DNA of 64,000 nucleotides from Anomaloglossus baeobatrachus (lineage: Eukaryota; Chordata; Amphibia; Anura; Aromobatidae). The stretch covers positions 497,142,133 to 497,206,132 of the forward strand of contig NC_134355.1 in NCBI RefSeq assembly GCF_048569485.1, given 5' to 3'. Positions 9,739-21,800 of the stretch are shown piece after piece; position 1 is the first letter of the stretch; each line of letters begins with the position of its first letter. The notes under the pieces are model-generated. The model worked only from the letters and a program-made list of their open reading frames with translations. It was not told the origin of the DNA and did not search any database. The translations under genes and the position numbers were made by a program.

Positions 9739-12051
9739 TTGCTGACAGATGCGGAAAGAGCAATTCTTAGTAAAGGTCTGGGGTTTGTTCCTACATCTGA
9801 TTTTGATAAGTTTGAGGGGGTAAAGGACTTGAATTTGTTCATTCGCAAACTCAAGTGGAAAAAACATTACATAAGAGAGAACAAAAAACAGAGTGCTGAA
9901 TTAGGTATATCAGAAGACATTTTGGAGGACGTCAGACTGCTTTACAGTATTGGTGAAATTGATCCTAATATTAGGGGTCTTGGTCCTTTCACAGGCCTTA
10001 AGCAGAAGAGTGAAAAAATGCCACCACCGATGGGTGACGTGAGTTCTATTTATATCTTTTGTAATCTGGTCACCCGTGACATTGAGGATCTGCAGCCAGG
10101 CCGGTCCCGGGACTTCAATCTCTCCAAGGCTGAAATGGGGGGTTTGTTGTCCCTGGAACGTTCTTCAGAGCTGATTATAAAAAAATCAGATAAGGGTGGC
10201 AATGTTGTCTTGATGGACGTTGATAAATATAGGGATATGTGCCTGAGTATTTTGAATGACGTCAGTGGGTATGGCAAACTTGCCAATAACCCCATTAAAG
10301 TTCACACGGACGAGTTGAGAGAGATCTTGTTGAGGGCAACAGATAAGGGTTTAATTGATAAAAGGGAGTTTGACTTCCTTCTTCCTAAATTCCCGGGGAT
10401 TCCAACATTTTATTGTCTCCTGAAGATACATAAAGGGATGGACCCATTAAAGGGGAGGCCGATAGTTTCCGCAGTGGGTAGTCTTACCCAAAATTTGGGA
10501 ATTTATTTAGATGAACTCCTTAAACCTTTTGTTATCTCTCTCAACTCGTGCCTAAGAGACACGACTGACCTCTTGAAGAAACTTGAAGGTGTCGTACTGG
10601 ATGAAGATGTCATTCTAGCCAGTATTGATGTAGAATCATTATACTCATCGATAAGACACGACGTGGGTCTACAAGCTGTAGCGCACTTCCTGAACGGCCG
10701 AGGGAGACAGTTCAATGAGCACAATGCCTTCCTATTGGAAGCTTTTGAATTTTGCCTCACACGTAACATCTTTACATTTGGTAATCAGTTCTACCACCAA
10801 CTCAGGGGCACTGCGATGGGCAGCCCTTGTGTGCCCTCGTATGCAAACTTGCTCCTGGGTTGGTGGGAGGAGACTGTGGTTTTTGGGGGCGATTCCATCT
10901 TTTCTATAGATAAAATCCTGCTATGGTGCAGGTTTATAGATGACATCTTTATCCTGTGGAAAGGCTCAGAAATTGAACTTTCTCAATTCGTAGAGGAACT
11001 GAATATTAATGATCTCGGATTGTTTTTTACATCCGAAGTGAGTAGATTTAAGTTGCCGTTTTTGGATGTCCTCATTAAGAAAACTTATGAAGGATGTATC
11101 ATTACAAGCACCCACCGTAAGGAGACAGCAACCAACTCGTTACTAAGGTGGGAGAGTAGTCATCCTCTGTCTCAAAAGAAGGGCATCCCAAAGGGGCAAT
11201 TTTCTAGAATAAAGAGGAATTGCACCAATAAAGAGAAGTGTGTACTACAGTTTGATGACCTGGAAAAAAGGTTCCGCGAAAGAGGGTATCCAAACACGGT
11301 TATTAAAAAGGCACGTGAGGAGATCAATGAGATCAGCAGGCCGGCTGTATTATATCCGGCACCGAAACAGGATAATACAGCTGATCTAGTCCGTTTTATC
11401 ACAACATTCAATAATGGCTCGAAAGCTGTGAGAGAGATACTGGAAAGACATTGGTCCATTTTAAAAATGGACCATGATATTGGTAAATTTGTTGCTGAGA
11501 AACCCCAGATCACCTTTAATCGAGCTAGGTCACTACAAGACAGACTGACCCATAGTCACTTTGTTGACAATAGGGGCACAGGTTGTGACTGGCTCAAAAG
11601 CAGTCCTAAGGGTTGCTTTCGCTGTAGTGGATGTGTGGCCTGTAGTACGATGAAGGTAGGAAAGAAATTTTGGAGCACCAACATAGGGAAGGAATTTGAC
11701 ATCCGCTGCTTTGTCAACTGCCGCACCAGAGGTGTTATATATAAGGTCACATGTTCTTGTGGACTAGAATACATAGGTAAGACTAGGAGAGAATTTAGAA
11801 GAAGGATAGGAGAGCATCTGAGAGATGTTAGGGTTGGGAATGACACCCCACTGGCAAAACATCTCAACACTCTCCATGGGGAAGACATCAATCAAATCAC
11901 CTTCCAAGGTATTGATGTGGTTCTACCACTTAGGCGGGGAGGTGATTGGGATAAGAAAATGCTCCAGAGGGAGTGTAGGTGGATCTTCCGACTAAAAACT
12001 ATTCATCCTCTTGGGCTTAACGAATGTATTTCCTATGCACCCTTTTTGTAG
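9739..12051 (+). CDS. PLE reverse transcriptase with GIY-YIG endonuclease
   Basis: An uninterrupted frame of about 770 codons. The frame has no ATG at its head: 9739 is a TTG, and the frame stays open upstream through 9691. The upstream codons (IINLSRHLL) read like the family's usual start of domain, so translation probably enters from ORF1. Visible RT motifs: KSDKGGNVVLMD (149-160), LLKIHK...GRPIVSA (227-245), SIDVESLYSSI with catalytic Asp 297, RGTAMGSPCVPSYANLLLG (356-374), and CRFIDDIF with the Asp pair 401-402. A Cys cluster (616, 626, 629, 632, 635) precedes the GIY-YIG nuclease (GVIYKV at 665, EYIGKT at 677, then REFRRRIGEH). The tail LKTIHPLGLNE is typical. Together RT and nuclease would carry out target-primed insertion. 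All key residues are present, so it looks functional. The sub-clade (Penelope, Poseidon, Neptune) is not assigned. Confidence 0.92.
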   Translation: MLTDAERAILSKGLGFVPTSDFDKFEGVKDLNLFIRKLKWKKHYIRENKKQSAELGISEDILEDVRLLYSIGEIDPNIRGLGPFTGLKQKSEKMPPPMGDVSSIYIFCNLVTRDIEDLQPGRSRDFNLSKAEMGGLLSLERSSELIIKKSDKGGNVVLMDVDKYRDMCLSILNDVSGYGKLANNPIKVHTDELREILLRATDKGLIDKREFDFLLPKFPGIPTFYCLLKIHKGMDPLKGRPIVSAVGSLTQNLGIYLDELLKPFVISLNSCLRDTTDLLKKLEGVVLDEDVILASIDVESLYSSIRHDVGLQAVAHFLNGRGRQFNEHNAFLLEAFEFCLTRNIFTFGNQFYHQLRGTAMGSPCVPSYANLLLGWWEETVVFGGDSIFSIDKILLWCRFIDDIFILWKGSEIELSQFVEELNINDLGLFFTSEVSRFKLPFLDVLIKKTYEGCIITSTHRKETATNSLLRWESSHPLSQKKGIPKGQFSRIKRNCTNKEKCVLQFDDLEKRFRERGYPNTVIKKAREEINEISRPAVLYPAPKQDNTADLVRFITTFNNGSKAVREILERHWSILKMDHDIGKFVAEKPQITFNRARSLQDRLTHSHFVDNRGTGCDWLKSSPKGCFRCSGCVACSTMKVGKKFWSTNIGKEFDIRCFVNCRTRGVIYKVTCSCGLEYIGKTRREFRRRIGEHLRDVRVGNDTPLAKHLNTLHGEDINQITFQGIDVVLPLRRGGDWDKKMLQRECRWIFRLKTIHPLGLNECISYAPFL

Positions 12052-12508
12052 GTGAAGGCTGTAGTGGCAGCTAGGAGGGAAAGTCATCGGACGAGTGGGG
12101 GCGCCAACCACCGTTCTTTAGGGTGCCAACCCCTGCAGCTAGGTAGGGACAGTTTCATTAGTATAGCTTAGTTGGTGGTGGAGTTGGCAAGCTGTATTTT
12201 CTACTATCCCTCTTATATGTGTTAATATTCTTAGCCCCATTTTTATTCTCTTTATCCTAGTGTTATTGCAATGGTAAATTCATTACCTTCCAGTACCTCT
12301 CTCTTTAAGCTGACTTGCTCTATGTAAAGTGTTAGAATCTATTCTTGTATCTTTAATGTTCTCTGACATTTCTGGTCATTTTAATTTTTGAGATTTTACA
12401 TCCGATCTGTTTTCTAGTGTATGTTTTTCTGTTGGTATGTACTCTTGAGACCTGTTTATATTATCTGGTATTGGCGGTTTTTCGCCCGTTCTATGAATAG
12501 TATGTTAT
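12052..12508 (+). other. PLE 3' untranslated region, first part
   Basis: AT-leaning non-coding DNA after the ORF2 stop, with no further frame. It ends at the 8-bp hAT target duplication CATATAAC (12509-12516) and resumes after the second copy of that duplication at 39424-39431. Confidence 0.75.
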
Positions 12509-12516
12509 CATATAAC

Positions 12517-12808
12517 TAGAGATGAGCGAACCGGTCGCGGTTCGGCTCGAGGTTGGTTCGCCGAACGGACCTCCCGTTCGAGTTCGGTTCGTCGAACGTT
12601 CGACGAACCGAACTCGAACTGCATAGGAAACAATGGCAGGCAATCACAAACACAGAAAAACACCTAGAAAACACCCTCAAAGGTGTCCTAAAGGTGACAA
12701 ACAACTCAAACACATTGGAAAGTGACAAGGACATATACTCATGCGAAAACAAAACAGCTGGACAAGGAAAAAGAGGAGGACACACAGATATAGGCATGGC
12801 ACGCCCTT
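12517..12808. mobile_element. hAT left terminus and subterminal region
   Basis: TIR followed by repeated GTTCG/CGAAC words and a perfect 44-bp palindrome at 12576-12619 (two 22-bp arms, no loop). The first ~130-160 bp are clearly homologous to the left end of the element at 48489, where the palindrome recurs with one mismatch (48548-48591). Such subterminal motif clusters are where hAT transposases usually bind. 12620-12808 is unique AT/A-rich DNA leading into the array. Confidence 0.75.
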
Positions 12809-15800
12809 CTAAAATCATGTAAAACACCGCAAGGTGACTCCAAGCGGAGTCTCCCTTTTTTCCAAAAATTGGGCCACACACACACCCACCCCTTCAGTGG
12901 CAGCACTTGTGCCCCAGTTGTACACTTCACAGCTACATTTGCATCAAGCACATTCAAAAATACGCCATTCTTATCCGTCCCCAGGATGACACCGGGGTAG
13001 GTAGCAAAGTCTTTCCTGATCCCAGCTCTGTTCATCTTGGCTTCTTTTAAAAACACAGCAAGCAAGGGTTACTCCAAGCAGAGTCTCCCTTTTTTCCAAA
13101 AATTGGGCCCACACACACCCACCCCTTCAGTGGCAGCAGTTGTGCCCCAGTTGTACACTTCACAGCTAGATTTGCATCAAGCACATTCAAAAATACGCCA
13201 TTCTTATCCGTCCCCAGGATGACACCGGGGTAGGTAGCAAAGTCTTTCCTGATCCCAGCTCTGTTCATCTTGGCTTCTTTTAAAAACACAGCAAGCAAGG
13301 GTTACTCCAAGCGGAGTCTCCCTTTTTTCCAAAAATTGGGCCCACACACACCCACCCCTTCAGTGGCAGCAGTTGTGCCCCAGTTGTACACTTCACAGCT
13401 AGATTTGCATCAAGCACATTCAAAAATACGCCATTCTTATCCGTCCCCAGGATGACACCGGGGTAGGTAGCAAAGTCTTTCCTGATCCCAGCTCTGTTCA
13501 TCTTGGCTTCTTTTAAAAACACAGCAAGCAAGGGTTACTCCAAGCGGAGTCTCCCTTTTTTCCAAAAATTGGGCCACACAGACACCCACCCCATCAGTGG
13601 CAGCACTTGGGCCCTAGTTGCAAACAGGATGTTTTGATTTGCATCAAGCACATTCAAAAATACGCCATTCTTATCCGTCCCCAGGATGACACCGGGGTAC
13701 GTAGATAAAGTCTTTGCTGATCCATGACTTGTTCATCTTGGCTTCTTTTAAAAACAATGTAAGCAAGGGTTACTCCAAGCGGAGTCTCCCTTTTTTTTCC
13801 AAAAATTGGGCCACACAGACACCCACCCCATCAGTGGCAGCACTTGGGCCCTAGTTGCAAACAGGATGTTTTGATTTGCATCAAGCACATTCAAAAATAC
13901 GCCATTCTTATCCGTCCCCAGGATGACACCGGGGTAGGTAGCAAAGTCTTTCCTGATCCCAGCTCTGTTCATCTTGGCTTCTTTTAAAAACACAGCAAGC
14001 AAGGGTTACTCCAAGCGGAGTCTCCCTTTTTTCCAAAAATTGGGCCACACAGACACCCACCCCATCAGTGGCAGCACTTGGGCCCTAGTTGCAAACAGGA
14101 TGTTTTGATTTGCATCAAGCACATTCAAAAATACGCCATTCTTATCCGTCCCCAGGATGACACCGGGGTACGTAGATAAAGTCTTTGCTGATCCATGACT
14201 TGTTCATCTTGGCTTCTTTTAAAAACAATGTAAGCAAGGGTTACTCCAAGCGGAGTCTCCCTTTTTTTCCAAAAATTGGGCCACACAGACACCCACCCCA
14301 TCAGTGGCAGCACTTGGGCCCTAGTTGTACACTTCACAGCTAGATTTGCATCAAGCACATTCAAAAATACGCCATTCTTATCCGTCCCCAGGATGACACC
14401 GGGGTAGGTAGCAAAGTCTTTCCTGATCCCAGCTCTGTTCATCTTGGCTTCTTTTAAAAACACAGCAAGCAAGGGTTACTCCAAGCGGAGTCTCCCTTTT
14501 TTCCAAAAATTAGGCCACACAGACACCCACCCCATCAGTGGCAGCACTTGGGCCCTAGTTGCAAACAGGATGTTTTGATTTGCATCAAGCACATTCAAAA
14601 ATACGCCATTCTTATCCGTCCCCAGGATGACACCGGGGTAGGTAGCAAAGTCTTTCCTGATCCCAGCTCTGTTCATCTTGGCTTCGTTTAAAAACACAGC
14701 AAGCAAGGGTTACTCCAAGCGGAGTCTCCCTTTTTTCCAAAAATTGGGCCCACACACACCCACCCCTTCAGTGGCAGCAGTTGTGCCCCAGTTGTACACT
14801 TCACAGCTAGATTTGCATCAAGCACATTCAAAAATACGCCATTCTTATCCGTCCCCAGGATGACACCGGGGTAGGTAGCAAAGTCTTTCCTGATCCCAGC
14901 TCTGTTCATCTTGGCTTCTTTTAAAAACACAGCAAGCAAGGGTTACTCCAAGCGGAGTCTCCCTTTTTTCCAAAAATTGGGCCACACAGACACCCACCCC
15001 ATCAGTGGCAGCACTTGGGCCCTAGTTGCAAACAGGATGTTTTGATTTGCATCAAGCACATTCAAAAATACGCCATTCTTATCCGTCCCCAGGATGACAC
15101 CGGGGTACGTAGATAAAGTCTTTGCTGATCCATGACTTGTTCATCTTGGCTTCTTTTAAAAACAATGTAAGCAAGGGTTACTCCAAGCGGAGTCTCCCTT
15201 TTTTCCAAAAATTGGGCCACACAGACACCCACCCCATCAGTGGCAGCACTTGGGCCCTAGTTGCAAACAGGATGTTTTGATTTGCATCAAGCACATTCAA
15301 AAATACGCCATTCTTATCCGTCCCCAGGATGACACCGGGGTACGTAGATAAAGTCTTTGCTGATCCATGACTTGTTCATCTTGGCTTCTTTTAAAAACAA
15401 TGTAAGCAAGGGTTACTCCAAGTGGAGTCTCCCTTTTTTTCCAAAAATTGGGCCACACAGACACCCACCCCATCAGTGGCAGCACTTGGGCCCTAGTTGC
15501 AAACAGGATGTTTTGATTTGCATCAAGCACATTCAAAAATACGCCATTCTTATCCGTCCCCAGGATGACACCGGGGTAGGTAGCAAAGTCTTTCCTGATC
15601 CCAGCTCTGTTCATCTTGGCTTCTTTTAAAAACACAGCAAGCAAGGGTTACTCCAAGCGGAGTCTCCCTTTTTTCCAAAAATTGGGCCCACACACACCCA
15701 CCCCTTCAGTGGCAGCAGTTGTGCCCCAGTTGTACACTTCACAGCTAGATTTGCATCAAGCACATTCAAAAATACGCCATTCTTATCCGTCCCCAGGATG

Positions 15801-18800
15801 ACACCGGGGTAGGTAGCAAAGTCTTTCCTGATCCCAGCTCTGTTCATCTTGGCTTCTTTTAAAAACACAGCAAGCAAGGGTGACTCCAAGCGGAGTCTCC
15901 CTTTTTTCCAAAAATTGGGCCCACACACACCCACCCCTTCAGTGGCAGCAGTTGTGCCCCAGTTGTACACTTCACAGCTAGATTTGCATCAAGCACATTC
16001 AAAAATACGCCATTCTTATCCGTCCCCAGGATGACACCGGGGTAGGTAGCAAAGTCTTTCCTGATCCCAGCTCTGTTCATCTTGGCTTCTTTTAAAAACA
16101 CAGCAAGCAAGGGTTACACCAAGCGGAGTCTCCCTTTTTTCCAAAAATTGGGCCACACAGACACCCACCCCATCAGTGGCAGCACTTGGGCCCTAGTTGC
16201 AAACAGGATGTTTTGATTTGCATCAAGCACATTCAAAAATACGCCATTCTTATCCGTCCCCAGGATGACACCGGGGTACGTAGATAAAGTCTTTGCTGAT
16301 CCATGACTTGTTCATCTTGGCTTCTTTTAAAAACAATGTAAGCAAGGGTTACTCCAAGCGGAGTCTCCCTTTTTTTCCAAAAATTGGGCCACACAGACAC
16401 CCACCCCATCAGTGGCAGCACTTGGGCCCTAGTTGCAAACAGGATGTTTTGATTTGCATCAAGCACATTCAAAAATACGCCATTCTTATCCGTCCCCAGG
16501 ATGACACCGGGGTAGGTAGCAAAGTCTTTCCTGATCCCAGCTCTGTTCATCTTGGCTTCTTTTAAAAACACAGCAAGCAGGGGTTACTCCAAGCGGAGTC
16601 TCCCTTTTTTCCAAAAATTGGGCCACACAGACACCCACCCCATCAGTGGCAGCACTTGGGCCCTAGTTGCAAACAGGATGTTTTGATTTGCATCAAGCAC
16701 ATTCAAAAATACGCCATTCTTATCCGTCCCCAGGATGACACCGGGGTAGGTAGCAAAGTCTTTCCTGATCCCAGCTCTGTTCATCTTGGCTTCTTTTAAA
16801 AACACAGCAAGCAAGGGTTACTCCAAGCGGAGTCTCCCTTTTTTCCAAAAATTGGGCCCACACACACCCACCCCTTCAGTGGCAGCAGTTGTGCCCCAGT
16901 TGTACACTTCACAGCTAGATTTGCATCAAGCACATTCAAAAATACGCCATTCTTATCCGTCCCCAGGATGACACCGGGGTAGGTAGCAAAGTCTTTCCTG
17001 ATCCCAGCTCTGTTGATCTTGGCTTCTTTTAAAAACACAGCAAGCAAGGGTTACTCCAAGCGGAGTCTCCCTTTTTTCCAAAAATTGGGCCCACACACAC
17101 CCACCCCTTCAGTGGCAGCAGTTGTGCCCCAGTTGTACACTTCACAGCTAGATTTGCATCAAGCACATTCAAAAATACGCCATTCTTATCCGTCCCCAGG
17201 ATGACACCGGGGTAGGTAGCAAAGTCTTTCCTGATCCCAGCTCTGTTCATCTTGGCTTCTTTTAAAAACACAGCAAGCAAGGGTTACTCCAAGCGGAGTC
17301 TCCCTTTTTTCCAAAAATTGGGCCACACAGACACCCACCCCATCAGTGGCAGCACTTGGGCCCTAGTTGCAAACAGGATGTTTTGATTTGCATCAAGCAC
17401 ATTCAAAAATACGCCATTTTTATCCGTCCCCAGGATGACACCGGGGTACGTAGATAAAGTCTTTGCTGATCCATGACTTGTTCATCTTGGCTTCTTTTAA
17501 AAACAATGTAAGCAAGGGTTACTCCAAGCGGAGTCTCCCTTTTTTTTCCAAAAATTGGGCCACACAGACACCCACCCCATCAGTGGCAGCACTTGGGCCC
17601 TAGTTGTACACTTCACAGCTAGATTTGCATCAAGCACATTCAAAAATACGCCATTCTTATCCGTCCCCAGGATGACACCGGGGTAGGTAGCAAAGTCTTT
17701 CCTGATCCCAGCTCTGTTCATCTTGGCTTCTTTTAAAAACACAGCAAGCAAGGGTTACTCCAAGCGGAGTCTCCCTTTTTTCCAAAAATTGGGCCACACA
17801 GACACCCACCCCATCAGTGGCAGCACTTGGGCCCTAGTTGCAAACAGGATGTTTTGATTTGCATCAAGCACATTCAAAAATACGCCATTCTTATCCGTCC
17901 CCAGGATGACACCGGGGTACGTAGATAAAGTCTTTGCTGATCCATGACTTGTTCATCTTGGCTTCTTTTAAAAACAATGTAAGCAAGGGTTACTCCAAGC
18001 GGAGTCTCCCTTTTTTCCAAAAATTGGGCCACACAGACACCCACCCCATCAGTGGCAGCACTTGGGCCCTAGTTGCAAACAGGATGTTTTGATTTGCATC
18101 AAGCACATTCAAAAATACGCCATTCTTATCCGTCCCCAGGATGACACCGGGGTACGTAGATAAAGTCTTTGCTGATCCATGACTTGTTCATCTTGGCTTC
18201 TTTTAAAAACAATGTAAGCAAGGGTTACTCCAAGCGGAGTCTCCCTTTTTTTCCAAAAATTGGGCCACACAGACACCCACCCCATCAGTGGCAGCACTTG
18301 GGCCCTAGTTGCAAACAGGATGTTTTGATTTGCATCAAGCACATTCAAAAATACGCCATTCTTATCCGTCCCCAGGATGACACCGGGGTAGGTAGCAAAG
18401 TCTTTCCTGATCCCAGCTCTGTTCATCTTGGCTTCTTTTAAAAACACAGCAAGCAAGGGTTACTCCAAGCGGAGTCTCCCTTTTTTCCAAAAATTGGGCC
18501 ACACAGACACCCACCCCATCAGTGGCAGCACTTGGGCCCTAGTTGCAAACAGGATGTTTTGATTTGCATCAAGCACATTCAAAAATACGCCATTCTTATC
18601 CGTCCCCAGGATGACACCGGGGTACGTAGATAAAGTCTTTGCTGATCCATGACTTGTTCATCTTGGCTTCTTTTAAAAACAATGTAAGCAAGGGTTACTC
18701 CAAGCGGAGTCTCCCTTTTTTTCCAAAAATTGGGCCACACAGACACCCACCCCATCAGTGGCAGCACTTGGGCCCTAGTTGCAAACAGGATGTTTTGATT

Positions 18801-21800
18801 TGCATCAAGCACATTCAAAAATACGCCATTCTTATCCGTCCCCAGGATGACACCGGGGTAGGTAGCAAAGTCTTTCCTGATCCCAGCTCTGTTCATCTTG
18901 GCTTCTTTTAAAAACACAGCAAGCAAGGGTTACTCCAAGCGGAGTCTCCCTTTTTTCCAAAAATTGGGCCCACACACACCCACCCCTTCAGTGGCAGCAG
19001 TTGTGCCCCAGTTGTACACTTCACAGCTAGATTTGCATCAAGCACATTCAAAAATACGCCATTCTTATCCGTCCCCAGGATGACACCGGGGTAGGTAGCA
19101 AAGTCTTTCCTGATCCCAGCTCTGTTCATCTTGGCTTCTTTTAAAAACACAGCAAGCAAGGGTTACTCCAAGCGGAGTCTCCCTTTTTTCCAAAAATTGG
19201 GCCCACACACACCCACCCCTTCAGTGGCAGCAGTTGTGCCCCAGTTGTACACTTCACAGCTAGATTTGCATCAAGCACATTCAAAAATACGCCATTCTTA
19301 TCCGTCCCCAGGATGACACCGGGGTAGGTAGCAAAGTCTTTCCTGATCCCAGCTCTGTTCATCTTGGCTTCTTTTAAAAACACAGCAAGCAAGGGTTACT
19401 CCAAGCGGAGTCTCCCTTTTTTCCAAAAATTGGGCCACACAGACACCCACCCCATCAGTGGCAGCACTTGGGCCCTAGTTGCAAACAGGATGTTTTGATT
19501 TGCATCAAGCACATTCAAAAATACGCCATTCTTATCCGTCCCCAGGATGACACCGGGGTACGTAGATAAAGTCTTTGCTGATCCATGACTTGTTCATCTT
19601 GGCTTCTTTTAAAAACAATGTAAGCAAGGGTTACTCCAAGCGGAGTCTCCCTTTTTTTCCAAAAATTGGGCCACACAGACACCCACCCCATCAGTGGCAG
19701 CACTTGGGCCCTAGTTGTACACTTCACAGCTAGATTTGCATCAAGCACATTCAAAAATACGCCATTCTTATCCGTCCCCAGGATGACACCGGGGTAGGTA
19801 GCAAAGTCTTTCCTGATCCCAGCTCTGTTCATCTTGGCTTCTTTTAAAAACACAGCAAGCAAGGGTTACTCCAAGCGGAGTCTCCCTTTTTTCCAAAAAT
19901 TGGGCCACACAGACACCCACCCCATCAGTGGCAGCACTTGGGCCCTAGTTGCAAACAGGATGTTTTGATTTGCATCAAGCACATTCAAAAATACGCCATT
20001 CTTATCCGTCCCCAGGATGACACCGGGGTACGTAGATAAAGTCTTTGCTGATCCATGACTTGTTCATCTTGGCTTCTTTTAAAAACAATGTAAGCAAGGG
20101 TTACTCCAAGCGGAGTCTCCCTTTTTTCCAAAAATTGGGCCACACAGACACCCACCCCATCAGTGGCAGCACTTGGGCCCTAGTTGCAAACAGGATGTTT
20201 TGATTTGCATCAAGCACATTCAAAAATACGCCATTCTTATCCGTCCCCAGGATGACACCGGGGTACGTAGATAAAGTCTTTGCTGATCCATGACTTGTTC
20301 ATCTTGGCTTCTTTTAAAAACAATGTAAGCAAGGGTTACTCCAAGCGGAGTCTCCCTTTTTTTCCAAAAATTGGGCCACACAGACACCCACCCCATCAGT
20401 GGCAGCACTTGGGCCCTAGTTGCAAACAGGATGTTTTGATTTGCATCAAGCACATTCAAAAATACGCCATTCTTATTCGTCCCCAGGATGACACCGGGGT
20501 AGGTAGCAAAGTCTTTCCTGATCCCAGCTCTGTTCATCTTGGCTTCTTTTAAAAACACAGCAAGCAAGGGTTACTCCAAGCGGAGTCTCCCTTTTTTCCA
20601 AAAATTGGGCCACACAGACACCCACCCCATCAGTGGCAGCACTTGGGCCCTAGTTGCAAACAGGATGTTTTGATTTGCATCAAGCACATTCAAAAATACG
20701 CCATTCTTATCCGTCCCCAGGATGACACCGGGGTACGTAGATAAAGTCTTTGCTGATCCATGACTTGTTCATCTTGGCTTCTTTTAAAAACAATGTAAGC
20801 AAGGGTTACTCCAAGCGGAGTCTCCCTTTTTTTCCAAAAATTGGGCCACACAGACACCCACCCCATCAGTGGCAGCACTTGGGCCCTAGTTGCAAACAGG
20901 ATGTTTTGATTTGCATCAAGCACATTAAAAAATACGCCATTCTTATCCGTCCCCAGGATGACACCGGGGTAGGTAGCAAAGTCTTTCCTGATCCCAGCTC
21001 TGTTCATCTTGGCTTCTTTTAAAAACAATGTAAGCAAGGGTTACTCCAAGCGGAGTCTCCCTTTTTTTCCAAAAATTGGGCCACACAGACACCCACCCCA
21101 TCAGTGGCAGCACTTGGGCCCTAGTTGCAAACAGGATGTTTTGATTTGCATCAAGCACATTCAAAAATACGCCATTCTTATCCGTCCCCAGGATGACACC
21201 GGGGTAGGTAGCAAAGTCTTTCCTGATCCCAGCTCTGTTCATCTTGGCTTCTTTTAAAAACACAGCAAGCAAGGGTTACTCCAAGCGGAGTCTCCCTTTT
21301 TTCCAAAAATTGGGCCCACACACACCCATCCCTTCAGTGGCAGCAGTTGTGCCCCAGTTGTACACTTCACAGCTAGATTTGCATCAAGCACATTCAAAAA
21401 TACGCCATTCTTATCCGTCCCCAGGATGACACCGGGGTAGGTAGCAAAGTCTTTCCTGATCCCAGCTCTGTTCATCTTGGCTTCTTTTAAAAACACAGCA
21501 AGCAAGGGTTACTCCAAGCGGAGTCTCCCTTTTTTCCAAAAATTGGGCCACACAGACACCCACCCCATCAGTGGCAGCACTTGGGCCCTAGTTGCAAACA
21601 GGATGTTTTGATTTGCATCAAGCACATTCAAAAATACGCCATTCTTATCCGTCCCCAGGATGACACCGGGGTAGGTAGCAAAGTCTTTCCTGATCCCAGC
21701 TCTGTTCATCTTGGCTTCTTTTAAAAACACAGCAAGCAAGGGTTACTCCAAGCGGAGTCTCCCTTTTTTCCAAAAATTGGGCCCACACACACCCACCCCT

